64,000 nucleotides of DNA from the NCBI RefSeq assembly GCF_030463535.1, contig NC_132888.1, forward strand, positions 10,306,081 to 10,370,080. The letters are read 5' to 3'. Under the pieces are notes generated by a model. The model searched no databases. It saw nothing but the letters and a program-made list of their open reading frames with translations, and was not told the DNA's origin. Within the stretch, counting starts at the first letter, position 1; the number at the start of each line of letters is the position of its first letter. Origin of the DNA: Salminus brasiliensis (Eukaryota; Chordata; Actinopteri; Characiformes; Bryconidae). A program made the translations under genes and the position numbers. Shown here piece by piece: positions 1 through 41,083 of the stretch.

Positions 1-112
1 AAATAACTTTACATAACTTTACAAAGCAAAAACATTGAAGTCAAATTATGTAAAAGGTTTTGTGAAGAACTATATTTTACAGCTAAAATGAATGTTTAAT
101 GTCTAAAACCTA

Positions 113-29271
<29,159 letters not shown>

Positions 29272-29580
29272 TGTCGACCCGCTGCGGCTCCTACCGAACT
29301 TCACCACGACGTCTGCTGGTCTTCAGCGCCCGGACAGACACGGAGGGCAAGGAGCTCACCCCAGGAGCAGTCACCCGGTCTAAACGAGCTGACTCGAGGC
29401 GATTAACGAGGGAAATGACGAGGAACAGGTCTCATAAACGTGCAAATCTACGATAAACGGACTCGACACAGCTCTGTGGAAGGGAGACGCAGCCCAGCTC
29501 CTCTCAGCTCCTCTCAGCTCTCAGTTATCCGCGATAGAGTTCAACTCCCCCAGTCAGCTGGTGGAGAGCATTTAACATTT
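29272..29580 (-). promoter_or_regulatory. vwde: Presumed VWDE 5' UTR and promoter region
   Basis: The region upstream of the VWDE start codon is richer in CpG than the surrounding introns between about 29200 and 29560. It includes a short direct repeat of CAGCTCCTCT (about 29493-29515). No TATA box is obvious at a fixed distance and the transcription start cannot be placed by eye. Confidence 0.4.
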
Positions 29581-30055
29581 ACCTCATAATAAAACAATGA
29601 TATTATTATAAATCCATAGCAATTTCACCATGTATTAAATCAGACAGTAGACTGGGGCTCGATAGGGATAAACCCTGACAAACCATTTTATCAATGTATT
29701 TATTTATTTAAAATTGCAATATTAATTATTAACATTAATGATTTTTTAATTTCCTCCTTGTGTTCATTCTGTTGCTACAGTTATTTTTATTTATGAAAGT
29801 ATTTGGAATTGAAGACATTGAAAGAGAGAACCTTGCCTCTCTTGCCCCCTGCCCCTGTGATTGGTGTTGAGGGCTCTAAACAACCTCCCAAAATAACCCG
29901 TACACACCTGTGCATGTACTCACTCTCTACACTGTGTCAATCAATTATGATGAATGGACCAATAGAAGGGCTCAGAAATCTTTTTACATTGACTTCCATT
30001 GAAGTTTTTCTCCTGTAAAATTGACATTTTGGAGAAACAGGTTTCTGCGGGACAG

Positions 30056-30790
30056 TGACTATGTGGACAAAAGTATTGGGACCCCTACACATTACATTTA
30101 TGGCATTTAGTTGACACTCTTTATCCAGAGCGACTTACGAGGTTATTCCTATTACAGAGGAGGGCTTATGTAGTGTTAGGAGTCTTGCCCAAGGACTCTT
30201 ATTGGTGTAGCACATTACAGTCACCCAGACCAGGAATCGAACCCCAGTCTTCCACATGGTGTGGTAGCTCGCTGGCGGGTAGCGGGGTTACCTATTGCGC
30301 CACACCAACTATTACACCTCCAGCAGCCTTTACTGTGTCCGATTCTAATCAATATGTTAACAATCCATTAATATAGAGTTGGTCCTACTTTGCAGATCTA
30401 ACAGCAGGTTTGGAGCTCTGCAGTTGTTGAGGCAGCAGAGTGTTGGAGACGTTTCTGAATTATGCTCTGAGCTCAGCACTCGGAGACCCTGCTTCTGACA
30501 CTTTGAGGCTGAGTTGCTGTGGTTCCTAAATGCTTACACTTTTCCACAATAATACCCCTCACAGCTGATGATGGAATATCTAGGAGGGCAGAAATTTCAC
30601 CAGCTGACTTGCAATTATGGGGTCCTATTTCCTCCAGTTCTACACTGGAGTTCAATGAGTGCTAGAGAAAGACCCATTCTTTCACTAATGTGTGCTTGAT
30701 TTTATACACATGTGGCAATGGGACGGAATGAAACAGGACTGAATTCAATCAATAAGATGTGTCCCAATACTTTTATCCATATTATGTATA
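30056..30790 (+). mobile_element. Family B Tc1-type element split by a SINE
   Basis: Left end ATGTGGACAAAAGTATTGGG at 30061; the right end reads CAATACTTTTATCCATAT near 30765-30782. On the minus strand at 30473-30655 a 60-codon ORF contains GEISALLDIPSSAVRGII and LGTTATQPQS, the helix-turn-helix part of a Tc1-type transposase. Positions about 30090-30310 are a younger SINE insertion. Confidence 0.82.
30090..30310 (-). mobile_element. tRNA-derived SINE nested in a family B element
   Basis: On the minus strand the head reads GGTGTGGCGCAATAGGTAAC followed further on by a B-box-like GGGTTCGATTCC. The 3' part contains the complement of CTTTATCCAGAGCGACTTAC. Short ATTAC sequences on both sides may be a target-site duplication. 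Confidence 0.7.
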
Positions 30791-30794
30791 TGTA

Positions 30795-30960
30795 TATTTA
30801 TATCACCTGCTTAATATTGTGTAGGTCCCCCTTGTGCCGTCAAACCAGCTCTCCGTAAGACCTCTGAAGGTGTCCTGTCTGTGGTAAGTCTTCTAAATTG
30901 TAAGGTGGGGCCTCCATTGATTGACTCAATGAGCATCGGCTGCCCATAACTCCCATGTCG
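30795..30960 (+). mobile_element. Family C transposon end fragment
   Basis: Contains ACCTGCTTAATATTGTGTAG and GTCCCCCTTGTGCCGTCAAA, then AAGACCTCTGAAGGTGT, matching the terminal region of the family C Tc1-type element. Confidence 0.6.
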
Positions 30961-32841
30961 ACAGTTCTCCAGTTATAACATCAGGATCTCCGGGACCCAA
31001 AGCAACGAGGATGTGAAGCCAATCTGAAAGCATAAGGGTTAATGTTTAGCCTAATTCAGCACCATTTTCAGGCTTGAGCCCTTTGAAGAGAAAACCACAT
31101 GTCTCATAGTATCTTTTTGGGGAAATATGAGTGTGTTAAACAGTGCGACTTTGGCGAAGCATGACAGCCTCCTCTGCGTTTTTCAGCAGCTTTAGTACTC
31201 TAGCAGATACAGTGGATTACTGTATGCTGTGTCTGTCCGGCTGTAGAGGCTAAAATGAATTCAATAAATCAATAATGAACAACGTATCAAATGTGGATAG
31301 TCAGGCTTTGTAAAATGAAGCAAGTGACCTCTTGCTGTGGTCATATCCACTATCGATCACTCGTTGTTTGACTGTGTGTATCAACACTGGGGAGCAGACA
31401 GAGACGTTCCCTATGAGAAGGTTGAACACAGTCTGTGGTTTGATGCCTATGCCATGCGAAGGAGTCAGATAACCAGAAAGCATCTGTTAAAGTGTTTTTA
31501 TCAGGGCTGTCCCACTGCCTCTCTGAGATGTGAATAACATTCACGGGATGAATACTGATATCTGAGTGCAGCCATCTGTTCTGTGACTGAGAGGTGTTTA
31601 TACACTGAACAGAATTAATTACATGCCTGTTTCACACTGTTCACACTATCAAATCGTAATCAAAATGAAAGTGCACTGATTTGTCATAATTAGACGCTCA
31701 CAGACACAGTTGTTATACTGTAAGGCTTATAATAGCCCAGATACAGAGAACACAGACTGCATAGCTCATACCAACCTAGGTGTTTGCACTATTTTAACCA
31801 CTTAACACACTTAACAAGGCTTATTACACACCATGGCGTACACACTCAGCAACTACAAGGACTTCTGTAGAAACTGGTGGGGCTAATCACACTTTCGGCC
31901 CACCTGCCCAGGCTTTTTAAGGTTAAAGGGTTTTGTTTAAAGGATCCTTGAATATCAAACTATTTACTTTGGCATAACTGAATAATAGGAGTTCAGTAAA
32001 TGGCAGTAATCTGACATACCATGAACCTCAAATACTGTTTCACTCCTTTAAATTTAAATAAAATCCAGCATAACCTAAATAGAGCTGAAAAAACGGACTA
32101 ATTCCAAAAGCCCACTGTTTCGTACCAGTCTTGACTTGTCAAATTTACACCCCTAAACTTCACATACACCCAGTCCACCAGCGAAAGCCCTAGTTAAAGC
32201 TGGGGAAACAGCACATCACGATGGCCTCTTCAGGAAAGTCCTGAATTGTTGTTGACGCACCAAAGCAGCTCTTCACCTCCAGACCCGGCTAGCTACGGGA
32301 ATACTGGTTGCTGTGTGAACCAGGCCTCCTAACCACAGCCTTTCCTGTGCCAGTGTTCGCAGAAGAGCAGCTGAAACTCAGCATGCAACAGAACAAATGT
32401 GGAAGAGGAAAACAAGGATCTGTGCTAGACTAAAAGCCAATGCTAGCCTTTTACCATCTGTTTTCCCCATTGTCAGCTCCCCCCCGAAAAGAAACTGCTC
32501 TACCTCTGCTGAACACACATTAGAAGGGAAAGCACCGGCTGATAGTTTTTTTTTACCTGCATCATTTGAGAAAGCAAAACCTGAGCAAGAAAGTGGGGAT
32601 AATGCAAAAAGCTAAGTTTCTCCCTATGAGTACAAAGTCAAATGGATGTTGGATGGATGGACATGTCCATTCAGCTCTACATACAGGAGATTATTTCATC
32701 TTTATTCATCATATTCTAACATCATATTCATTACTCCACTGACTGCACTTTCCCAAACACATTAACCCATAATTCATATTGACTGGTGGCATCGTTTCTT
32801 TCAGACAGGCCTTTCAAATGAAAGGAAAAGTTTCAATACTG

Positions 32842-32876
<35 letters not shown>

Positions 32877-33552
32877 CAGACAATGCCCTGCCTGTTCTGT
32901 TAGTCCTTGTTGCTAAGAAACTTTTCTGTCCAGTACAATGGCAAAGTCATCCTAAACCCTCCTACATAGCAACACACAGAGGTACGAGCTGGATGCACTG
33001 ACATGTCCAAAGATACAAAACATTAAAGAGCTCATTGTATGGAAATCTAATTCCCATTGCTGTCTGTAAATCCCAAAACACAGTTCTCCACTCAGACCAG
33101 ACCGTCCATATACAAATTAAATATGGGCACAAACAGCCTGTTTTAAGGCTACATTCACATTACAAGTTCTTAATCAATTTTCAATCAAAAAGAGTTTTAG
33201 CCCAGGTCCATCAAATCCGAGCTGATCGTTCACATTCATGTCACATGCCCACAAAGTGGATATGATCTGACCTAGGACCACAAATGAAAGTGGCTCAAAG
33301 CTGAGTCAAAAAGATTTAACATGTCCACACAGCTCAGATATGTGCCACATTAAGGCAGAAGGTCAGATTTGAGTCGCTTCAGCCAGGTAATGTGAATGTC
33401 CTATATCCTATATTCATTGTTCCTGTGATGTCACAAAAACCAACACATTTATATACATCCTGCTATTCAGCCTGCAGCAGTTTAACCCCGCCCATTGACA
33501 GTGACATTATAAGAAGCACTTTCTAAATGAGGCGCAATTCAGGGCAGCCATA

Positions 33553-33630
<78 letters not shown>

Positions 33631-34680
33631 CCAAGGGACTTTTCTTAAATCTCAATGCCAGAGTGCCATGATATGAGGTTATAGTACCTAACTGGCTGCA
33701 GTACACAAGACCTTTGTTGCATGAATGGATATACTGACACTGTCATGCAAAAACCTTCTGTCTCTAAAATGGAAAAAAACTTCTTAATGTTCAATGGAAG
33801 TCAATGTAAAGATTCAAGTCATTTAGAAGCATCCGATACAACATAAAAAATTTTGCATCACATGAACGATATGTTTAGCATAATGTAACACAATCATGAT
33901 GCTTTTGGCAGTTATAGGAAGCCTTTCCAGACAGAAAAGAATGCCTCACAACAGCACATGGGTTTATTTTATATAGCTCACCTATATAGATATAAGAAAA
34001 GCTTTCTTCCATCCTTCCATTTTGAAGGTCATTGTGTGCATTAATGAACTGAATTAGACATGGTCATTCTTTAGCCACCTTTTGCCATTACAGTATATTA
34101 GCTTGGTTTATGTCAGTTGGTGAACACTGGAACCATTTTCCCAGCCTCAAGATACAATATGTCAATCATAAGACTGAATCCCAGTGTGTCTACTATTGTA
34201 GATTATTTCCTTTCCTCTTCTCTTCCTCTCTCGCTTCACAAGCAGGTCGACCTGGGAGCGTTTTCCAGTAGCTGTGTTTTCAGACTCTCAAAGAAACACA
34301 CATAAGTACATCATATGCTTGCCTAAGTCTGAGGACATCAACTAAAGCCATGGTTCGTCCAGCTCTAGCAAGAAGCAAAAGGCTTTGAAAGGTTGTGGGA
34401 ATCTGCTATATCTTATCTTTGCAGTGAGTCAGAGGCCAGAGGCCTGATTCCCGGCTCAGGTTCAAGCTGCACTTTACCTCCAATCAGCTCTTTGAAAGAG
34501 CCCAAAAAACTGATCACCACTAAACCCGCATTTCTGACGTGACAAGCAGATGTGTGTTTGTCCCAGGATTGGACTCCCACTTAAGCTCTAACCCAATAAA
34601 AACCCAGGTGTGACCCTTGACCTATTGACTGAACTGCCTATGAAGAGACTTTAGCCTCTGTTCCTGTCTTATGTCTACAC
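30960..34680. other. Intergenic stretch, no gene seen
   Basis: AT-rich intergenic DNA between VWDE and the next gene. It contains a (CA)n microsatellite at 32845-32873, a (TA)n-(TG)n compound microsatellite at 33564-33627, and one arm of the fold-back repeat near 33780-33850. ORFs at 31337, 31350, 32397 and 33035 are short, have no recognisable motif and no splice context. Confidence 0.6.
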
Positions 34681-34689
34681 TCTTAAAAA

Positions 34690-35015
34690 GGGTTCTTGAG
34701 AAAGAAGCTTTCTACTAGATTTTACAGCATTGCTGTGAGGATTTGATTGCATTCAGGGACAAGAGCGTTAGTGAGGTCAGGATGTTGGGTGATCACCACC
34801 CCACCTCATCCCCAACTCATTCCAAAGAAAACAGTCCCACTGCTCCACAGCTCAATGCTGGGGGCTTTATACCCCTCTAGCCTACGCCTGGCATTAGGAA
34901 GGGTGCCAATAGGTTTGTATTTATCTGCTCCAGAGAGTCCTGTGTCAGCAATGGGTGCAACTTAAAGTAGTAGTAAGGCATTCACCTGAAGAAGTGTCCA
35001 CAAATATTTGGACTT
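34690..35015 (+). mobile_element. Family A element, 5' truncated
   Basis: Has the AAGCTTTCTACTAGATTTTA and GCTTTATACCCCTCTAGCC blocks and ends with GTCCACAAATATTTGGACTT. The left terminus is missing. Confidence 0.72.
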
Positions 35016-35309
35016 GTGTAAGTTTAGTGGGGTTCAGGGGTCCCTAATATCCTAGCTACACCCCTGTCACACAATCAGTCTAAATCTGTAAATGTAATGG
35101 ACACCTAAACACATTGTCCTCAGTGTGTCCTCAGTAATACTAATTTGGTAAGCTAAACTCAACAACATCTTCTGACATGCTAAAGGTCTACAGTGCAGAG
35201 CTGGGAAGAGTCTTCTGCCGCCCTCTAATGGTTCTCATCTGAAATTAGCCTAAATGGTGCTCGTGAACTGATGGAGGTGCTCATAATGGTGAAAAACACT
35301 AGCTACATG

Positions 35310-35651
35310 TCAGTTTCCTTCACTCGCACTTAAACTTGTCTTTGCACATGGTCGATGGTTAGGATTGGGACATTCCTTCATTTTCTTGACAGTCTCCCCA
35401 CTGAGCCTTTCCCACAATTCTATTCTCTGTGTAGGGGCTCCAACCTTGAGCCTCCTAGCAACCTTTGTATTGTACTCCACGCCCCATGCTGTGCTTTGCT
35501 GTGCAGAAGCTTCAACTCCCCGCTCCCTAAATACTGCTTGACTGACAGATGCCTGAAACTGGGGTAGGTCAACTTTACTTTTAAAGAAATGACCTTGTTT
35601 GAGGTCCGCAGTCACTTTTTGGGTTAGAAAAATCTTTAGACTTATGGTCAT
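35310..35651 (-). other. Unassigned 113-codon open frame
   Basis: An open frame between two family A elements. Its middle part reads FFKSKVDLPQFQASVSQAVF and its end ELWERLSGETVKKMKE, which looks less repetitive than most spurious ORFs here. No homology recognised, no splice sites assigned. It could be an exon, a repeat-derived fragment or chance. Confidence 0.15.
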
Positions 35652-35774
35652 TTGTAACTGACCAGGATTGGGTAGTATTCAGCATGAATAGGCCAATCAC
35701 AAATCATTATCGTGTGTTGTGTATTATTGTGAATTTCGTATTACTTGAATGTTATCATGTGATTATGCACTGTC

Positions 35775-36180
35775 CAAATGTTTGATATGTCCAAATGTTT
35801 GTGGACACCCTTTCTAATGAAAGCATTCAGCTAGTTTAAGCTGCACCCATTGCTGACACAGATGTGCAAATGCACACACATACAGTTTGTCTAGTCCCTG
35901 TAGCGAGGTAATGGCAATAGAATAGGACTCTCTGGAGCAGACAAACATTAACCTATTGGCACCATGCCTAATGCCAGGTGTGGGCTAGAGGGGTATAAAA
36001 AACTGTGGAGCTGTGAAGCAGTGGAGCAGTGGAACTGTGTTCTCAGGAATGATGGTGCTCCATCCAATACTTTTGATGAGCTGAGGAGGTGGGGTGGAGA
36101 TCATCCAACATCCTGACCTCACTAATGCTCTTGTTGCTGAATGCAATCAAATTCTCACAGCAGTTCTCCAAAATCATTCT
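35775..36180 (-). mobile_element. Family A element, reverse copy
   Basis: Starts with GTCCAAATGTTTGTGGACAC (the far terminus of the family) and runs through the inverted internal block GCTAGAGGGGTATAAA to CTCCAAAATCATT. It lies immediately before the first coding exon of the next gene. Confidence 0.75.
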
Positions 36181-36267
36181 TTTATCGTAATGGTTCCATG
36201 TTGTTTTTATTGCTAAGAACATTTCATTGACACTCAATGTTTTTCTGCTGATTGGCTCCAGGATAGC

Positions 36268-38175
36268 ATGCAAGCAACAATGGGTTCTGCACATATATTG
36301 GATTCAGGAACATCCATTCACTTCAACAGAAAGCTTCTGTTCTCAGCCAATCAAAAATTTATCTCCACCCGTGGCCATAGGCTGGTCCTTCTGAATACAA
36401 CCGCCAGTCAGCCTGACTTGTGGAACATAAAGCCTCCCGACTTCAGCCTGAAACTGTACAGGTCTATAAGCTTGCCACGGATTAAGAAGAAAACCCTCAA
36501 CCCGGCCGTACTCAAAGAGGGTTTGCCAGAAACATCTCCAGTTGTTTTACCAAACCTGGAAAAGAAGATGGAAGAACCATCATTTATCACCTCATATAAA
36601 CCACCTGGCCTCCTGGAGTTAAAGCTACTGTTTGTGAAGTCCGGACAGTTTCCTAGCGCTCCTTACAAAGACCCAAAGCTCCACGATTTCAGACCTGTAA
36701 GTTCAGTGTAGTCTCTACTCTAGTGTACCACACTGACACTAGATGGCAATGTTTAAGAGCATTTGATCTGGGTTTCTGTTTGACTGCAGTGTGCTGAAGA
36801 CCTGCCTGATATGGTGACCACCATTGAAAAGGATCCTGGAAATTTGAACTTTAAGTCTCAGTTCTTGGAAGCAAGTAAGCTTATTTTTCCCCCTAAGGAT
36901 CTCATATCATATGTTAGCAGAGCTTTAAATGAAGTGGTTCACTGAAAATCAAATGTATCTAAAAGGCTAATGATCATCAGTGTATATTGAAGCCTACCAT
37001 ATGGACAAAGGTTTGGGACACTTGCTCAATCATGGCTTCTTCCAAAATCAGGGTTATTAAAATAGTCTATCCTGGTGTAACTCTCTGTACTGTGCAGATA
37101 AGTCTTTCTGCTAGATTATGGAACATTGCTGTGAAGATTTTGATACATTCAGCAAGAAGAGTGTCAGTGAGGTCAGGATGTTGGATGATCACAGGCCCAC
37201 CTCATCCCCAACTCCCCAACTCATCCCAACTGTATTGGATAGAGCAGCATCCATCATTCCAGAAAACACAGTTCCACTGCTCCACAGCTCAATGCTGGGA
37301 GGCTTTACACCCCTCTAGCCCAGGCCTAGCATTAGGCATGTTGCCAATAGGTTCATGTTTATCTGCACTAGAGAGTCCTATTATATTGGCAGAACTGTAG
37401 CTGAAAGCATTCATTAGAAGAGATCCACAAAAATAGTGGCCATATAGTGTATCCTGCCAAGGCTGGACATTTAGGGTAAGGGGGAAAATGGTGAAATTTG
37501 AATTTAACAGTGAACACTGCTTAAATATGAATTCAATGAATTCAGTGAACAACAGACAGGATAAAAAGACTCATCTCAGATTTATGATATTAAATAACAG
37601 GAATTGTTGAACCAAGGCTTCCACAGACGATGGAAACAAGGAAAATGAACACCTTCAAACCAGCAGAACCCAAGTGGGATCCCAAACTCATGCTGCCGAA
37701 GTCCCCTTGGCCACCTAAGTCAGCTTCATACACAGTGAGTGGAGTATGTGCTTGAGTGCACTGAGCACAGACTGTAGATCACAGTTCATTCATTATTTAA
37801 ACACATAGGCTCTGAAATCAACCAGCTACTACATTGTGAATGAGTAAAGTGCAGGTACTTGATTAACGCATAGCTCGGATTAATTATGAACACCTAGATT
37901 AGAGATGTGGGTCTACCTTGGACAAACTTCTCACCGTCATCCTTTATTTAATGTTGTGTAAAGCATAGCCAAGTCAGAAGGCCAGAGAGGACATCAATGT
38001 TTTTGTAACATTGTAAGAAGTCAACTGCAGCACTCTATAAGAGCTGCTTTGCCTTGCGATGATGACTCTCATATTTCTCCTCTTTTTGCAGAGGCATCGG
38101 CGCAGGAGAAGGGTTCACAGCGCTTTTCTGGACCGCTTGGAAGAGAAGCTCAGCAGGTCTTGGATGAAACAATAA
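36268..38175 (+). CDS. Unrecognised four-exon gene, basic proline-rich protein of about 243 aa
   Basis: Exons 36268-36696, 36790-36874, 37601-37734 and 38092-38175 join in frame (732 nt with the TAA at 38173-38175). Donors are GTAAGT, GTAAGC and GTGAGT; acceptors are TGACTGCAG, AATAACAG and TTTTTGCAG. A nearer acceptor for exon 3 (37626) breaks the frame, whereas 37600 keeps it. Visible pieces: SLPRIKKKTLNP, PSFITSYKPPGLLELKLLFV, DLPDMVTTIEKDPGNLNFKS, PKWDPKLMLPKSPWPPKSAS and a C-terminal RHRRRRRVHSAFLDRLEEKL. No signal peptide or membrane segment; the arginine run could be a nuclear signal. I do not recognise a family. Chance is unlikely because four exons keep frame and protein-like content. 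The frame is also open upstream of the ATG, so an earlier exon may exist. Intron 2 holds a complete family A element. Confidence 0.7.
36997..37451 (+). mobile_element. Family A element, complete, inside an intron of the unrecognised gene
   Basis: Runs from CATATGGACAAAGGTTTGGG to the terminal GGCCATATAGTGTA, about 450 bp. Ends are inverted relative to each other (CATATGG... and ...CCATATAG). No coding capacity. Confidence 0.8.
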
Positions 38176-38825
38176 TGTTTACTGATGAAGAACATATGTT
38201 TTTCAGTCATCTCAGACAAAATCGTTTCAAAGATGAGCGGCTGATGTATTGTCTTCCCAGTGGTCCTACAGTGGTCTTTGCTTTTATGGCATGGATATTA
38301 TCCTGCATAACAGAAGGGATAGAGATGGTCAAATAGAATATCCATAAACAAATGTGGTCAAATTTTTACTAACTAAACACCACTGATTAAAAACCTATTG
38401 GAAATGACTTATAACCAATGTGTTTATTTTAATTTGTTCACATACAACCTGCCAGTATAGGCTTCACTCGTTCCCTCAGTCCTATATATTGGTCTCTTTT
38501 GTAAGCAGATATCAAAACAGTGCTAAAATGTAAATAATAATAATAATAATAATAATAATGCTCACAGTCTTTACAGTCATTTCCAAGTCTTTTACAGAAT
38601 CCACAGGTGGGTCCTGACCTTTATTACACACTGAAGAACATATCAGCTCGCTTGCAAGTAAATTATGACACTAATATACAAAACTAAAGATACACAAAAT
38701 TATTTAGTTGAAGTAAACATTATATAATATATTATAAAATATATCGGCATAAGCATAACTACAGTAATGTACACACAATATACACACAGAAGACAAGTAT
38801 GAGACAGAATATAATCTGAGAAACA

Positions 38826-38858
<33 letters not shown>

Positions 38859-39017
38859 TACAAATATATATATACATACAAAATATATTGATAGACAGCC
38901 TTTGTGCTGTGCCTTTTATGAGCCTTACATAGGCTAAAATAGCTGGGATTTTAAATGTTGTAAAAATGCTTGGCACATGGTGCAGTGGATATAGTCATAT
39001 TTTTGTGAAAAAGGCAC
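38176..39017. other. 3' flank of the unrecognised gene
   Basis: A variant polyadenylation signal ATTAAA at 38386-38391 is the best candidate for the gene's 3' end. Beyond it lie an (ATA)n run at 38525-38560 and a (TA)n run at 38827-38860. No other gene seen. Confidence 0.45.
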
Positions 39018-39268
39018 GAGCAACACCTTATATTATGTTTACCTTTATGTGTATATATATATATATATATATACATACACAAATAGTAGATATATATCTT
39101 AATATTTTACCTCACCCATAAAGATAAGCATTATTATTAGTATATTAGTACTAATATTTATATATATGAACATACACAAATAGTAAACATATATCTAATA
39201 TATATAATATTTTACCTCGCCCATAAAGATAAGCATATATTACATTATTAGAATTATATTATGTTTAC

Positions 39269-39316
<48 letters not shown>

Positions 39317-39418
39317 TGAACATACACAAATAGTAGACATATATCTAATATATATAATATTTTACCTCGCCCATAAAGATAAGCATATATTACATTATTA
39401 GAATTATATTATGTTTAC

Positions 39419-39470
<52 letters not shown>

Positions 39471-39560
39471 TGAACATATGAACATACACAAATAGTAGAC
39501 ATATATCTAATATATATAATATTTTACCTCACCCATAAAGATAAGCATATATTACATTAT
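39018..39560. repeat. Four-copy tandem repeat of about 150-160 bp with internal (TA)n
   Basis: Each unit carries CATACACAAATAGTAGACAT, TATATAATATTTTACCTC, CCCATAAAGATAAGCATA and TTATGTTTACCTTTATATA followed by a (TA)n run of different length. Copies start near 39070, 39168, 39313 and 39477; the last three are nearly identical. An (ATT)n microsatellite follows at 39597-39662. Confidence 0.88.
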
Positions 39561-39596
39561 TAGACATTATTATTATAATAGGACATTATTATTAAA

Positions 39597-39601
39597 TAGA
39601 C

Positions 39602-39662
<61 letters not shown>
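39597..39662. repeat. (ATT)n microsatellite
   Basis: About 20 ATT/TTA units with one interruption, immediately upstream of the ARL4A promoter. Confidence 0.95.
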
Positions 39663-39663
<1 letters not shown>

Positions 39664-39689
39664 AAGGCAGTTCAGCCCTTTGTAACTAC

Positions 39690-39858
39690 ATGACTGGCCT
39701 CTTGCGTCACCGCGTGTCCGCCAATCATTTCAAAGGTAAACACATGAGCGGATGCGCGTCCGCGGTCGAGTCGCTTCAGTGTGGTCGGAGCGGTGCTGCG
39801 GCGTGGAGGCGAAGAGCTGGTCTCTGAAAACTTTTCACCCACAATAAAAGTTCCTGTG
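39690..39858 (+). promoter_or_regulatory. arl4a: ARL4A promoter and non-coding exon 1
   Basis: Composition switches abruptly from AT-rich repeats to CpG-rich sequence (39700-40000). A CCAAT box lies at 39721-39725. A good splice donor, CCTGTG|GTGAGT, sits at 39858/39859. The matching acceptor before the coding exon is TTTCATAAG at 41631-41639, giving a 5' UTR intron of about 1.8 kb. The transcription start is probably between about 39740 and 39790. ARL4 genes in vertebrates have intronless coding regions with 5' UTR introns, consistent with this model. Confidence 0.6.
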
Positions 39859-40556
39859 GTGAGTGGAAAAACAGTCCTTCATTTGTGACTTCCTCTTCTT
39901 AACGTCCTGTTGCGGCTCATTCAGTAAGACGCGTTGTGGCGTTAGCTGGTGGACCCCGGAGATCGTTAGGCTGGTCGCTCTCCAGCTCGTCAGGGTAGAT
40001 AGTTAGCTCGCACTAGCTTAGCGTTGCGATGTAATTGTTCAGGGTGATGGCTGACTAACTTTAAATCTTTAAATCAGTCTAAATACAAGATACACACGTG
40101 TTGTGTCAGTACGAAGCTAGCCAGCCAGCTAACTAGCAGAGTATTTCAACGCAGTTATTGTCAAACGCACGTTGCCCCCACTGAGCAAGTCTTGGGTGAG
40201 TGAGTTATCTATCTCTAACTAGCTGCTATAGGTTAGTGATGATCCGTGGCTCCTTCTGCCATGTCAGCAGGTGAGATGATCCCTAATCCTGAATGTAGGT
40301 ATCCAGGTATTCAGGTATATGCTGAATTAAGGTAAATCCAGTCCTGCCAACTGCTGCAGTTTATTTAGCTGAATTTGAGATTCAGTTTGGTCCAGTCCCA
40401 GGTGGGCCAGGCAAGGATGGGGGTAATGGGTAAGATAAGATAATCCTTTATTAGTCCCACAGCGGGGATATTCTCGGTGTCACAGCAGAAAGGGATAGCC
40501 AGACACTCAGTTACAAAAACGTAGATAGATTACACTATACAGGAGTTACTTTAGGG

Positions 40557-40820
40557 GCAGTGGTGGCTCAGCGGTTAGAGCGCCGGGATATTGTGGGTTC
40601 GATTCCCGGGCTCGGCAAGCTGCCACTGTTGGGCCCTTGAGCAAGGCCCTTTACCCTCTCTGCTCCCCGGGCGCTGGAGTTGGCTGCCCACCGCTCTGGG
40701 TGTGTGTGTGTACTCACTGCCCCTAACACATGTGTGTGTGAGTGTGTGTTCACTACCAGATGGGTTAAATGCGGAGGACACATTTCGCTGTACACAGTGA
40801 CACCTTTACCTTTACCTTGC
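40557..40820 (+). mobile_element. tRNA-derived SINE, forward copy, in the ARL4A 5' UTR intron
   Basis: The head GGTGGCTCAGCGGTTAGAGC (A box) and GGGTTCGATTCCCGGGCTCG (B box) are followed by the same body as the copy at 23915-24210 and a tail ACACCTTTACCTTTACCTT. Intact enough to show both polymerase III promoter boxes. Confidence 0.9.
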
Positions 40821-41083
40821 GCACAATAAATAATAGAAGTATTTACAGGTTATTTACAGGTAGTGGCTGTCATACAGGGGGGCAGGTTCGCACCATGTCC
40901 AGACTGTGAGTAATCACTGAGATCTGGAGGGACGACTGTAGGAAAGTTGATAAGTAGTCTGATTCATCTGGAGATTAGTTTAGAGGGAAACGAGGGATGG
41001 TTCAAAACAGAATCAAGACTCTTCATTCAAAGTACCTGGAGAAGCTGGAGTACCCAGAAGTACCTGCACCAGGTTTCTCTTGG

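Noticed and set aside
32397..32615. 72-codon plus-strand ORF
   Set aside because: No recognisable motif, no adjacent exon-like sequence, ordinary intergenic context.
37627..37734. Exon 3 of the unrecognised gene starting at 37627 (acceptor CCACAG)
   Set aside because: Joining it to exon 2 gives a frame that stops before the exon's donor and loses the proline-rich C-terminal part; the acceptor at 37600 keeps the frame.
39018..39560. CRISPR-like array (regular repeats with variable segments)
   Set aside because: The variable parts are only (TA)n runs and the setting is a vertebrate genome; it is a minisatellite.
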